Positions 1 through 14,200 of a stretch of DNA of 64,000 bases are shown one piece after another. This DNA comes from Lichenostomus cassidix (Eukaryota > Chordata > Aves > Passeriformes > Meliphagidae): contig CM039182.1 of the NCBI GenBank assembly GCA_008360975.2, positions 58,230,491 to 58,294,490 of the forward strand, written 5' to 3'. Position 1 is the first letter of the stretch; each line of letters opens with the position of its first letter. Below the pieces are notes generated by a model. The model was given only the letters and a program-made list of their open reading frames with translations, did not search any database and was not told where the DNA came from. The translations under genes were made by a program, and so were the position numbers.

Positions 1-3000
1 CCCCATCCATCTTCCCCCTGGTCCCCGGTTTTTTTTTTTCCCTTTTTCATCCTTTCTTCAGGCCACCTGCTTTTTGGCTGGGAGAGTGGTCTTTGCATGA
101 ATCAGACTTGGGTAAAACTGAATGTGTTTTTAGAAACTTCACAGGGTGACATTAGTAACTGATACAAGCTGAATCTTCCCAGATGCTGACATTATAGAAG
201 TACCTCAGTTCCACAGTGTCATAATGGAGCTAGGCCTTTGGAGCAAGGGACTGGAGCGACGTCTGGGAAGCTAGATGTGGTGATCTGCCCAAGCTTCTCT
301 CTCTCATCACTGAGCTGCTGTTTCCTAGGCTAGTTTAATTGGCTTGTGGGGTGAGAAATGGTCCTACAAAACTTCATGTGATACTGGACACATTGGGGTG
401 TCTTCCCTACTCTTCCAAGGGCAGGAGATGCCTGTTCCAGCTTAATGGAGGAAGGGGAGCAGAGATGGTTGTAACACACTCCAGTCTTCATACTCTTTAA
501 CAGAATGTCTGGTTCATTTGTGGCTTCTTCAGAAGAGCTCATCAATCTGATGTTTGCTTGAAATTAGGTTTTTTTCTTTTTTTTTTTTTTTTTATTTGTT
601 TATATTATACAAGAGTAGTGTATGTTATATTCTTTCCATGCTTATTTAGTGGAACAGCAGCAGAGAAAAGCTAGATAGCATTGTTAGCTTGTTAATTTTA
701 TTTATAAATTTACTTTTGCTAAGTATGTATTATTTGAAATGGAGTGTAAACCACAAGGTTCAGTAATGCCACAGCCCGTAGTTAACTTTTTACCAAGCAG
801 ATTAAGTTGGCTTTGTGTGTATTTATTCCTGAATGTATAAAGAGTTGAATTAGAGCATGGTGTATCTTTTTAATAAATCTGATGGGGGGAGCAGAATTTC
901 ATCTTTCATTTTGTTTGAAAATTCAAGTTTGGTTTTCTGTGGCTTCTTAACCATGTATGTATTAGAATTTTTTCACTCCTTGTAAATATTTGTTCAGCTA
1001 TAGGAACTTGTATTTCTTTGATAATGCATATTTTACTCATGTATTTACTGCTGGTTTTGTAAAACCTGGACTAGAAATACTGCCAAAGTATTTTAAGAGT
1101 ATTCTCATGGTCAGCTTTGCATGTTATGCTGCAGTCACCTGCTTGAAGCTTTCCATAGCTTCTGTGAAAATACCATGAGCAACTTCTGCTGTTGAACAGA
1201 CATGGTGACCAGAATCCAAATCATTAACTTAACAAATCTGATGCACTGTGTTGCACCAGGCACCTACCAAGTTTAGATCATCTTTAAAGTGTCCAAATGT
1301 AATTTATCAGAATGCAGAAATTACTCCTTTTATCATCTGGTAAGTATTCTCCTGGATATCTTGGCCTTATGTAGGAACAAGTGTTTGCTGCTCTGTGCCA
1401 CTGAAACATTGTACTCACAAGACTACTCAAGATGGTATCTTCTGCTAACTTCTCTTTCTTTGCTGTGGGGATGTGAAGGAGAGATTTTTTGGAGAGTAGG
1501 AATTGTGACAGAACAAGGATCTCTCAGCATAAAATTTGCCTACCACCTTTTTGAGTTTTTTTTAATGGGCTAAACAAGTCATGTCATGCATGCCCTACTA
1601 CCCCTTCTACTGCAAGGTGACCAGTGTTCTGACTACTTCTTAAAATGAACAGCAATGATGGATATCTTAACCCATACCAAGTTCCCCAAGGCATTAAGAG
1701 AACGTAGCAAAGGCCAGGTTCTGAACAAAGTACAGTGGGATTCTTAATCTCATACTATGGTTAAAGCCAAGAAACCCCCTGGCATGGGACATAGTGGAAG
1801 TTTGAGCCTTTGGAAGAAATAGGCCAGAGGTATGGAAGAAGAATCCATTTTCTTTAAGAAATAACCAATCTTACATCGAGTATTGTAATTTTCTGAATAT
1901 TCAGCAAACCATTTATGCTGCCTGTATTTATACTTTCCACTAAGCATCTTGTGGGTGAAGACTCTAGCTAAACTGACTAGTGGTCTTAGTCATGGCTATT
2001 CTTAAGCTGTACTTCAGCAAGTAACTAATTTCCCCCAGTTTATCTGAAGTGTGCATTATGCTTTTAGTATTGCTTGCTATCACCTTTGGTAATGAGGGCT
2101 CGCCTTCCATGTGGAGATTGGGTTTTGTGGTGTTGGTGATCCTCTTGGCATGTTGTGCAATTCCACTGTGACTCAAGGCTATGCCATCTCCACATCTGTG
2201 CTAACATAAGAGTGGAACTTTTAAGATTAATAAGAAACTAAGAGCTGTTTTGATCTGAGGTAACTTTCTTCCAAAGACCTTTAAAAGTGTTATGTGATTA
2301 AATGATAAAGGTGCAGTTTATGGAAGCAAGAAACTTCAACATCAAGCAACTCAACTCACAGCATATCTCAAGTGTAAAGAAGTGTAAGTTATAAAAAGAA
2401 ATTGTCTAATCTTTGATGCTCTGTTCAGTGAAATCATAGTGAGGGTAAAACTCTGGGTGGTGATGAGCCCAGTTGTGACAGGGAGAGAATGTTGAGAGAA
2501 CACTAAATGTATCTTATAAAAAACAAATTTGCAGGCTTGGTCCCAGAGATTATATAGACCTCTCTAATGGTTAACTGTTGTCCCTTCTTTTTTTTAGCCA
2601 TCCCTTGAAACCTCCTACTATGTTAAGACAAAAGTCAGTATGTGTTAAAATATTTTGATGCGAGCTTTAGCCATAATGCTGCAGTGATTATGATTGTTCA
2701 TGAAATAACAGGACAGGACTAGGCAGAAGAAAACAGTACTTGCATGCTGCCCTGGCATTGTTCACGGCATTTAATACAAAGTCAGACTGGTTGATCATCA
2801 CTTCTTCTAAACAAAATACATTCTCCAGCAATAGCAGCCTTCTGAAGGAAGAATGGTATATCGTATGGATGCATTAGGGGCTTTTTTCCATTAGAAAAGA
2901 CATGGCTGCAATTTTTCTTCTCTTAAAATACTCTCACATGTGCAAGTGTCAGATGTTCAAAAATTTGATGTTGTTATTACATGCTACAGAAGTGACAAAT

Positions 3001-3560
3001 TAGGTGCAGTTTGCACTGGTACATTTTAGGGAGCTCTGTGGCCTCTCTAGTCTAAATCCAGAGAAAATAGATCTTAAAACACACTTCTTAAGAGTTTTGT
3101 TCAATTTGGTAAGCTGAGATATTAGGGAGATGGCTTTTATGCACAGTTTGGTTGTATGTGGAAATAGATTTGGAGCAATCATGATGACACAATTTCTTTT
3201 TTCTGCTGTATTGCCCCATGAGAATAAAAGCTATGATGTGTACAGATATGTGGGACACCAGGTGTGCACACTAGGGTGTCTTGATAGCTTAAATACATGC
3301 CTTTTTAAATGCTGTGTACACCGTATGAAAGTACTGAAATCTGAAATTCAAATATTGCACGTAAGCTAGGTGTAAGAGCTGCCAGTGAGAACACTCCAGA
3401 ACCTCTAGGAAGGCACCCATGAGGACAAGTTGTTTCTGCTTTAATTTAGGATAACTGTATTTGTGACCCGTTCATGGTTTGTTTTCATATGTGGGCCAAA
3501 TGCCCTCAAGAAAAAAAGGGAAAAATAATGCTCTTGTTCCTAGTTTATTTGTAAACCAGG
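1..3560. other. plain intronic DNA
   Basis: No gene or recognisable mobile element was seen. The first 60 bases are rich in C and T. There is a 17-base T run at 577-593. The short open frames on both strands have no domain character. Confidence 0.6.
577..593. repeat. T homopolymer, 17 bases
   Basis: An uninterrupted run of T, preceded by a shorter T run at 569-575. It could be an A-tail relic on the - strand or simple slippage; nothing next to it identifies a parent element. Confidence 0.9.
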
Positions 3561-3570
3561 TCAGATACCC

Positions 3571-3885
3571 TTGATTAGCTCTCAGCTGGAGCATAATTTA
3601 AATCCTGACAGCTTGAACCTAAACAGCAGGCTTTTTTCCGATCAGCTGAAAGATAGGGGGAGAAAAATAAAAGCTATTTCCAGTTCACAAGCAGTACAAC
3701 AGTGCCGAGTAAATCTGCAACTGTTAATGAATAGCTATTTCAAATATTTACAGGAGGCAAGAGGAAAGAAGATTGGCATCCAAGGCAGCTGTGCCCAGGG
3801 AGAGCTATTAAAAATAAATGTGATAAATGATGTTCAAGTGCTCGTAGAGCTGTCAAATATCAGAGGTACTCAAACTGGAAAGTGT
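3571..3885. promoter_or_regulatory. candidate conserved non-coding element
   Basis: A compact stretch of balanced composition with few homopolymers, containing A/T-rich motifs typical of developmental enhancers, such as TTAATGAATAGC near 3725 and AATAAATGTGATAAATGATG near 3813. A 110-codon open frame covers it on the + strand but begins at TTG and resembles no known family, so I read the open frame as a by-product of low stop density. Conservation is an impression, not measured. If real, it would fit the known role of CDKAL1 introns as hosts of distal SOX4 enhancers. Confidence 0.3.
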
Positions 3886-3899
3886 TTATGGCCATGCTG

Positions 3900-6800
3900 C
3901 TAGGCATTCTGAATAGGGATAATTTTTTTCCAAAATTTTTCACAAAACTGACTTTTAGCAGATCAAAAGGGGAGAGAGTATCTAAAGTAAAATATTCAGG
4001 AACCTTGAACTTTTTGCTACATTAAAAACACAAGTGCTTACTTGCTTTGTAGGTGAGAAATAAAATTTTTTATACATTTAATTATTTCCACACAGAACTA
4101 ATTTCTTTAGTCTTGATTCATAATAAAAAAAAGTGATGAGAGTTTATGCTTGTTACAAAATCCTTTTTTTATTTTTATGACTCTTTCAGTCTTCTGTATT
4201 AGTGGATAATAATGATGAAGGTCCATGCACTGATTTTGAACACAACTTGAAAAATTGTATATACATAGTAAACTATGAACTTCATCGGCTTTTGCACACA
4301 GAGACTTTTTTTCAGATAGTCTGAAAAGTATTTTTATATCAATTTTTAGTTCTGAGTTTAATGTGTGTCAGTTGACTGTAAACTTTGTAGCAGAGACTTT
4401 TTTTTTTTACTTCACTGTTTAAGTAGTTTATCAGAAGCTGTCAGGCTGGTGACAAAAACTTGATTCCTTATATGCTGGAGATACACCAAATGCAAAGGAC
4501 ATGAAAAGCATGTCATTACTTACAGGATACTCTACAAACCACGTTTTCCATGTATGGATATTGCTTTCTTTCTTCTTGTAATTTATTTTTCCTTTTGCAA
4601 AAGTGAATTATAAAAAGTGATTGTAAAATACTAATCCAGCTTGTCCTAGAAACAAGGGGAGGGGTTAGCAAATGTGGAGTACATGTAACTAATGAATTTG
4701 TACTGAATCAGTGCAGCAGGCCCATGTGTTACGGTGACATGGATTGCTGACTTGCATGTGCAGAAACTCCTGTCCTTTAGCACTGAAATTCACTGTGAAA
4801 TGGATATTGGCTCACCTGTCTGGACCTGTTGTGGAGGACAGGCTAAATGGTGTCAGTTTTATTCTGGTGTCTTGAGCTTTGAAAGCATTTCTTAGATTGT
4901 CTGCAGTTGTCACAATGAAGAGGAAGAATGATTTTGAAAGCATCTCATTCCTTATACTGAACACATTTTCACTGTTATAAAAATAGCTTAATGGTTTCCT
5001 CAGAAAGTAAGTTTTAGCAAAATATTCCAGACCTAATTCATATCAAATTGTGGTGAGCAGAGCAGTGATGATGGAAAAAATGAGACCTCCCCAAGCCTGA
5101 AAATTTGCCTCTTTTTTCAGGTTTTATCTTTCCATGTAACAGCAGATGTTGACCTTTTAATATACCACTGCATAATAGCTGAGTGTCCTGAAACAATTGA
5201 AGGAGACAGCAAGCTCTGGATTGGTTTCCTTCATATGGGTATTGATTTGAAAGTTAACATAGTGTTAGATACTGAAATGATTGTAGCTGTCATGGCCCAG
5301 CTTCCTTTCAGTCATCTCTAGTTAAGCATGCCTGTTGCCTGATATCCTAAATGGATTTCTTTCTAGTTAAACTACTTTTATTTTTTCAGGATTATAATGC
5401 TATGCTGCATGGGGTGCAATACCTGAGTCACTTTTGAACAGTAAATCTTAAGTGAAATTTTGTGGTTCTACCATGTAAACTAGACCTCAGAAATCTGTGA
5501 GACCTTTTTTGTGTATTTTAAAGGTGAAATCTAAGTTGTCTTTATCACCTTTGAAAAGTCTGTGTGGTTTGAGTAAGCAGTTCTCATCTACTTAAATAAT
5601 ACTGCCCCACTAGGAGCAAGAAGTGGCATTTAGTTTGGATTTCCCTCCTCTGGGAATAGAACATGGTGTTCTCCCTTAACTAGATATTTTGAAGGTTTGC
5701 TTTGCAATTAGCAAACTGTTTAACCTGCTGTATGTGATAAAACCTCAAAAATTTCCAAATTACTTAGGGAAAGGAACAGGTAATTGTTAAGGAAATAAAG
5801 CTGTTTGGAGGGTTTAATAGACATGTGTATCAAAATAAAATTTGTTGCATATAGATAAAACATATATGATTTTTAATCTGTATTAATACTCTGCAGAGCA
5901 GAAAAATCCACTTTCTCCAGCTGCCTTTTTTTTTCCAATTCCTTTTTGGCTGCACATTAGGAATCCTACTCATTACAGAGTAGGCATTTTCATTGGGTTT
6001 GGATAAACAGTAAGCTGACATAATTTTTGAACAACAGCTGAACATTAGTAGTAGCACTTCCAAAAAAACTTAATTTTTAACCTGCAGTCTTACTGAAAGA
6101 AAGCTACAAATACTAGTAGCACTCAACAGAGATCTATCTAATGCAAGTAGTCAGTAATACTCTTCAAATAGTAAAGCTTACCTGTATGTATTTAAACTAA
6201 AATTTGTGTGGGCTGCACTATTCCAACAAGCTAATATTATATTAGTATGTGATTATCCTTCAGCTGTGCTGAGTACTGTTATTGAAACACAGATGACATG
6301 AAAAGAATTTTGGGTAGAACACATTTTATCATAGCAAAGCTCAGTAAGTAGAGCTTCTGGTTGGCGAACATGAAAGAGGAAGTGTTAAGAGTTCAAGGAA
6401 GTCAGTTTCATTACCAGTAGAGAATACATTCTTTCTCAGAAACTGTGGTTTTTAAAGGCCTTGTGGTTAATCTATGAAGGTATATTTCATATTTGCTGCA
6501 AATACATGTACTTGCAGACTTCAGTACTTCAGACTTCAAACTTCAATAATTACTAACAATAAATACATTTTCTTCTAAACATTGTAAATGTGTTACAGGT
6601 GCATTCAAACACTGGAAGGGTGAAACAGTCTTTCCTTCCTCATTTAGGAATGAAGCTACTTTCCAGCTACTGCAAATAGAGTAGGTTGTTTTGTCTTCCA
6701 TACAAGAAGCTTCTTATCCTTCTTGGGTGTAGAAAGGAGAGAGATTCAAATGATATGTCTGGACAAAATTTACTCACAACATGATGGGAGTGATTTCTTT

Positions 6801-7800
6801 GGGTGTGTCTGCTGCAGCTCCCCACCACCATACTCCCTACTGAAGGCAGCAAACCTCATTTAGGATAGTGTGTCACAGCTGCTATGGGCAGATCCAGCTA
6901 AGCTGACTTCAGTAAAACTACCCAGAGCACTTCTGTAAAAGTAACTACTGTCATCCTGCACCAGATTTTCTGCTGTGAAAAATACTATTGTTTTTACCAT
7001 TCCCCAGGACTGTTTCTTTCTTCTTCTTTGTGAATATGCTAGTAGCTGCATCTGCTCGTATTTTTCCCAGGCTGCAATAGTGAGACAGAATAGTAGTGTT
7101 GCAGAAAACCCTTAGTATCCTGAGCGGAAGCAGAGAGGTAATAAAACTAGTATTAGTTTATCTGTTGCTTTTCTTTCCAAAATCTGGGGAGTGGTAGCTG
7201 GATGGCGTTCAAGATGCAGAGAGGTGAAACTTCAGCTACTCAGCTTACCCTGTTAGGTGGAAAGTTTTTTGCAAACATAGGGATAGAAATTTTCTTTGAG
7301 GTTTAATCAACCAGCCACCATGAGAGTTTGAAAAAGGAGGAGTAAGCAAGTGGATTTTTTGTAATGCTTTCTTAGAACATGATATAAAGCTTTTTTCTGA
7401 AGAAGAAATAAAACATTAAATATTAAGTACTGTGTTCGGTTCTTTAAGTATTCCAAGCAGCAAAGGTGTCATAAAACAAGTAACATTTTTAAATTTCTAG
7501 TCTCCTGTGGCAAAATACCTCTTCACAGCAAATAATATAATGAAAGTTCTGTAAGGATATTAAAGTCCTTTTCTTTCTTGGTTATTATAAACTGCAATAT
7601 CTTTCACTGTAACTTACTTTTTAAAGTACCTAAGTAGGTATTATAATGTTAAGATGTGGATAATTTTAAAGGTTACAGGAATTTTATTTAGATATAGTTG
7701 AGTTAGAGCTGTGAAGATTTTATTTTCTTTCCCAGCCCCCTCCCCACCACAACTCTTGCTTTATAAAGCTTTGTGCTCGATTCTTACATGTATTTTAATG
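3900..7800. other. plain intronic DNA
   Basis: AT-rich sequence with scattered short T and A runs. No gene, RNA or mobile element was recognised. Confidence 0.6.
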
Positions 7801-7819
7801 CATTTAAAAAAAATATTTA

Positions 7820-8260
7820 ATTATTTTAATTTGCATATTGGGCTTGCATAGTCTCCTTAAGTTAATTGTTTCATTTCTCCAGCTGTTCCTAAATAGCCAT
7901 TGTGCTGATCAAGCACTTACTTCAGTATGTCCTTGATAAAATTAATGAAAGCATCTGTAGAAGCAGCAACAGCAGCTGCAGTGCCTTAAGGAAGCCAACT
8001 TCTGCTTAACATTCTGATAAAATAAATAGTTTTGTACTTGTGCTGGAAGCTAATGCTGGCTGGCTTATTTACAGCATAAAAAAAGTTGCACCTGCCACAG
8101 CTAGACGAAGCACTGAGGCTTGCTGATTACATGTTCTTGTTAGTGTCATTGTTATTGGTAAAATGGGAGTGATGTCATCCTTATCAAACCCTACTGGCAC
8201 CCTACAGAGTGGCAAATAATTTACCCACTGCTGTTTATCAGCATGGGCCTTGTTTTAGAA
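7820..8260. promoter_or_regulatory. candidate conserved non-coding element with octamer site
   Basis: The stretch opens with an ATTTGCAT octamer (7829-7836), the consensus for POU-domain factors. It continues with an AGCAGCTGCAG E-box-like core near 7970 and several TTAAT and TAAAT motifs. It has few homopolymers compared with its flanks. This is the texture of a deeply conserved vertebrate enhancer, but I have no alignment to prove it. No open frame of interest lies within it. Confidence 0.3.
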
Positions 8261-8269
8261 GTGACAAAA

Positions 8270-11200
8270 GTGCCGAATTTTCACAGTTGAATGCCGTACA
8301 ACCACAGAGGTGTATGAAAATGAAATGGATTGATACTTGTAATCAGTGTGCATAGTGATGGTTAAGGTGTAATGAAATATAAGTGCACATTTAGGGTAAT
8401 TATATGTCTACCAGGTGGGGCCCCAGGGCTTTGCCTGTATGGAAACCACTTGAGGTGGCAGATATGCAGGAAGAAGTACTGCAGCACCATCTGCTTTTTT
8501 CTCGTTTCCTCATTAATTCTTCTATCCCCCAAGCCTGGACTGCACAGACTTGGAACAGCCCTTGGTCTGTTCAGCATCACGTCTCCTTCTCGTTGGGTAT
8601 GGCCCCAAACACCGGAGTGGATGTGATGCAAAACAGCAGCTCTTGTGAGTAGAATGTATTAATACATCCTTCTGGAGCTTGCTGGGACATATGTTGCAGT
8701 CTTCTTTAACCTTCTCTCAAAATGGCTTGTGGGAAAATGTGCTCTTGTTATATTTTAAGGCAGTATCTAATACTTGAAGGCTTTGTGCATGTATGGGTTG
8801 TCTGTGCTGCTATGTATATGTCTAAAATGGGTGATGAAAAATACTAAGAATTCTTCCAGACAGGCGTCTGTATTTTCTGTTCACTGGAGTGGAAATCTGT
8901 AAGCCTTACACTACTCGCATTTCTCCTAAGTAAGTAATGGGAATAAATGGTTGATAGCTGAAAAAACTACAAGTGTCTTTTGCTCCTTGAAATCACTGCG
9001 CAAACTAAAAAATGAGAACTGGCTTTCATTGGTGGTAATTACTATAGGAAATGGGGATGTATATTTTCAGTTTTAAAAGGGAATAGGAACTTGGTGCCTC
9101 CAAAGACACTGTTCACACAAGAACACCAAATATTCTAAATGTGGTAGATATGCCACACGTGCAGTTCGGTTTCAGTCTCGTGTAGAGAAGGTTTAACGTA
9201 TCTCAGATGTCATGTGTTCGTCTGCACTCAGTAACTGATCTGGGCATGTGCATTTACCTGCCTGAGAGTGTGCAGTGTTTTCAAGGCAGTTACTGGACTG
9301 AGGACCATAGTCAAGACTGTATTATTGTGAAATGTTTTGTACTTGATATCGCTTTTCTGTTTTAAAGCATCTTTTATACGACTTTGACATTTTGATTAAT
9401 CTCACATTTCCCTCACTGAATATAGGTCATTATATAATTTTTGCACTGTTTGTTCCCTAATTTAAAAAAAAAAAACATTTCTGAATCCGACTTTTAAAAA
9501 ATTTTAATAGTGCGCCCTAGAGTCAGGCTCATACTTGATGTAACTGCAGGGAAGTCAGTGGAGTAATTCCTTGGATGAGTTTCACCCAGCTTTTGGTGAA
9601 GCATCCAGTTTCTAGCTGGAGCCTGACCTGATACAGTATTTAGAAAAATAAGAAAAGTATCTGCCTAGGTATAAAAAGAATTCTATATGTCTGAGGTAGC
9701 TATTTATCTTAAGTAACCAAACAAATCCAGATTTTGGAAGTTAATTCTGATTTACGTAAGCTAATGCTGGTTGACAAGGTAAATGCAAAAAAAAATCACA
9801 TCTTACACCGATGATTACTTTAGTGAGAGAAACTGTGGAAATTTTAAATATAGATATGTGCACAACTAGAATGATTATCTATGCTGCACATACAGGAAAC
9901 ATAAAAGTTTAATCACGTGAACTTCGAATGAGAAAAGTATTTATGGATGGCAAAGACATTCAAATTTATCAGCTTGACAAGAGCCAGTCAGTTCTGAAGA
10001 TTATTAAGCCCTTCATGTCACTTCTGGGAACCCCTGCAGAATGAAAGCATGAGTAATCCATTTTTTAGAAATAATTTGGTGGCAGTCCTTTATCAGAGGA
10101 ATGCATCAACATCTCATGGCCTGGTGGATAAATTGCCTCTGTAGCCTGTGACCTGAGAGGCTGTACAACTCTTAGATGTGCTGCTCTTAGTATACTTAAA
10201 TTGTTCTTTTGATTGGAATACTGGAGTATTGTGTTTTTCCCGTTGATCTTACTAAGGTGGAACATTGTGTAACACTCAAGGGAAACAAGGAAGGTTCAGG
10301 ATTTTTTTTGTCCTGTTACCACATACATTATTTTTCCTCTCTCTTCAGGGCATGAGGTCCAAGATGATTCTTTTGATCTTCTCCTTCTATAACAGCAACT
10401 GCAAGACAGGCACCATGTTTATATGAATTAATATTTTAAAATAGCCTTTGGAGTTGATGATACTTTAATGTACAGGTGTTTACCACATATGCTTGCAAAG
10501 ACTCTGGAGTCCATTTACCCACTTACCTTATCTGCATTGTTATGCTGTTGACGATCGTAACTTCAGGGACTGAAAACAATGTTGGCATTTTAACTGTCCC
10601 TGTGAGTTACCCTTAGAATTTAATTTTAATTCCTGATGTGGACTTGGTGTTCAGTTACCTTTTCCTCCTTCTTTCTGCCTATTTCATACCTGGTGAGAAA
10701 GGCCTAAGTGCACTCTGTTTGGGAACTTAAACCAAGAAGTAGTTTGATTTGGGGGTTGGGGATGGGATTTTATTTTTTAATCAGCATTTGAAATGTAAAA
10801 GGTTTTGATTTGGGTTGTTTTGGGTTTTGAGTGTTTGTTTTGGGGTTTTTTTAGAAAGCTTTGCTGGTGAAGTGCTTACTTCTAGGCAAGAAATATGTAA
10901 GTGTTTCTGCCCTAAATTATGGGCAGTTCAGTTTTGGACAGAGAGGGGGAAAAATAGCCTGCTGTTTTTTTCGGACAAGACCTTAGTTTGCAGGATTTTA
11001 GTATATGTATTGTTTATCTTTCAAATGCAGTTTCTGCCTCAATCTCCTCTGTCGTACTTGCCTAGATAGATGCATCTCTCTCTTGAGAAAAAGAGCTTAT
11101 TTTGTCCTTGCAGGCATAAGCCTCTGGTATTGTTTCTGTTGGCCTTGGTTTGTGATATGAGGTGGCAACTGTCAGTAGCAACGGCATTTCCAAGTTAAAT

Positions 11201-14200
11201 GGAAGCAGCAGCTCTTAAACTCCAGGGATCTCTTTTCTCCTTCTGCATTTTCCAAAGTATACATGATATGTGTTAAAAGATCAAGATGAATCCTTTAATT
11301 CTATAACAGCTGATGAAAGAGCCAACAAAAATAAGCAAACAAACAAACTGAAACAAAGCATAGCTTCAAAACATAGTTGATTCTGGCAAACTTCTATTTT
11401 GGACTATAGTGGCTTTCACTCATATTCTTTGTGTTCTTAGGACAAAAATAGCTGTTATATTGAAAACTTTCAGCATTAGAAATTTAACTTCTCTACAGCA
11501 GGAGAAAGGAGATTTATTCTTGCCTAGAATCTGTAGGGTCATCACAAGTAAGATAACCATTACTGTGCAACTTCCCTGTGTGACAAATGGCTCAATTACT
11601 ATAAATACTTGGTGGCAATTTTGAAAAACTTACAATACATTTATTTATATTTGTTTGGCAGTATATTTAAATTTTTCTGTCTTCAATAGAATAATTATAC
11701 GAGTAATGCAGATAATGCTCATGAAATGTTCTGACAATAAGAAGTGAAACCAGTCATCCACTAATGGAGAGAAAAAAGAACTGCAAAGGTGATGTTGAAT
11801 GTGAAACACAGCTCTCTTGATTTTGAGCTGGACACGAAACTCTGATCTTGCAAAGACTCTGGAGACTGCTCTTAGGAGCAGGAAAAGGTCACAGAAGTTA
11901 TGATGTCAAGTTAGTGGGAGGGAAAGGTTTGTTTGGGAACAAGGAGGGAAATGGACAATGCTGCATGCATCATGAAGACAGAATATGCTGAGTTTCTTGA
12001 GCCCTTGAGCAACGGATAAACTTGTACTCACTGTTTTTATTCTGGAATTCTGTACTAAGATGTTTGATATTTTGGCAAGAAAAAAGGGTAGATGTTATTT
12101 ATGTCTGCCTGGTTTTGTTGATCCTGGCAAGATGAAAAGTGCTTGGTTCACAATAAAACACACAATAAAGTCTTTTAATTATGAATTGCTATGTTTATAT
12201 TGAATTGCATTTGCTGGATGTATTTCTGTAATGAAACAAGCAAAAACTCTGTACCTGAATAGATACAAAATTTGATTCTGTCTTCTCCTTATACTTCTTT
12301 TGAATAAGTATTTTCAGATTCTTCTGTTGGTTTTCTGTTTTCCTGATAACCTTAAGTTGACACCTGTCATGATGTCAAAGCTGACTCCTGTGCTTTAGAG
12401 TAACAGTTAATTTAAAAAAATTATACTAGCAATCAATTTTAATAATAGGTTTTAATTCACAACTCTCAAATTATAATATTTAAAGGTGTGTGGGACTCTT
12501 ATGGCACAATTGCTTGTGTGTTAGACTAAATTAATTTAATTCTGAACATGTTCCATATGAATGTAATGTAATTAGTTGAGATGGATTAGTTAGCATATGA
12601 AGTATGGAGAATGAGAAATTTTAAACCAGAAGAGGGCAGCAATGATATAAAAAAATAATTTTGGCTCAATTACCTTTCTTTTTCTTTTTTGCGAGAAAGT
12701 CACATGTATGTGCTCTGCTAATTTCTTGAACAGACTATGAGATTAAAGCAGCCTGAAAAAAAGTCCGTTAATACCGTTGCAGTGGTTATTATTTCAGTTT
12801 TATTTCTTTGAACAGCTTCATCCTGCCAAGAGGTATTAACTTGAAGAGTACTTGAAGGGGACCTGCTGACTTCTTTTCTCTAACAGATATTTCTAATATG
12901 AAAATTTATTTTATGATGTTTTTGTGGTGATTTCTGGTTTTACTGTGTCTGTCCTTAGATGAGTCAGAATAAAATCTTTAATTTTCTAGTTGTCGCAATT
13001 ACATTCATTTTAGGGAATTAAATGTCAAGCTGCATACTTTCTGATCTACATGTTGTAAGCAGTAAGCTATGCTAGCCAAACATATTGTGTGGTACTTTCA
13101 CAACTTTACTGTAATCAGAATGCGACTGTATTGCACAAATGTACCAGAGCATATAAAACAGTATAAAGGACCTGTGTGTAGAGTGGGGACCATATTAAAT
13201 GTGAGATATTTTCTAGGTATTCAGGACTAAAGTTTCATTCTTTCTGATGATGCATTGGTTATAGGAAAAAAGTGTCGTCTTCTTTTTGGATTATGATCTA
13301 AAAGGCAGTGTAAGGGGAAAGGAATAGTTTCAATTTGTATTCCATACATAAATGAAAGTAGGTCTGTTGAGGAAGGTGATGTCCTACATATTCTTATTAT
13401 AGAGCAGAGCTACTTCTCAGCACTCAAAAGTGCTGATACAGTTTTGTAAGTGAGGGTGAAGAGGAGACAGACAAACAAGTCTGCATTGCTTATTTTGGTG
13501 CTGAGAGAGTATCTGAGGAATAACTAGAGCTATTTTTGTGGCATTAGCAGTGTGTGGGTACTAAGAGTCGTGGAAATGCACATTTTGTGTATTTTTTTTT
13601 TTAACGTGTGGAAATTTAACATTTGAACCTTCCTTTTTCCCAATGCGGATTCATATGGGAAAGAAATAGCAAAAAACTCTTCAAGGGTCCATGCTGTTCT
13701 GTAGTCTGAGAGAATAAACTCAAATCTTCACATGCTACAAAAGAACTGAAATACACAGAGTGTTGCTTCACTGTCTGGGGAAAAATTAGCATTTCATTTG
13801 TATTAGCTGCTTCTGTTCTGGTTTTAGAAGCTGACTCATTGTCTGAACACACTTGAGGGCTTCTCCTAATATGTTAATTTTAAAACTAGTCTGTGTGGTG
13901 ATTAGCATCCTTAATAGTTTCCTGAATGTGGTACACATAGCATGCTAACATGCCTTCATTAAATAGCACCGTGCATCCAGGTTGCTATTGGGTATGCCCA
14001 CTGGAAAAAGAAGTACAAACTCACTCTTCCATTGTTTTGGTGCATAAATTTATATAGACTGTTTCCTGGCTGGACTGTCTTAGTCCTGTGTCAGTCTTGA
14101 CTGAGACATGATTAAGAGGAAATTTAGAAATCAAGAAATCTTTGAAGATGTCACTGTGATGGCACTGTTTAAGAATACCTGACCTGTGTTACTTGTCACA

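Noticed and set aside
3571..3903. 110-codon open frame taken for a small gene
   Set aside because: TTG start, no domain, no splice or promoter context; a non-coding element explains it better.
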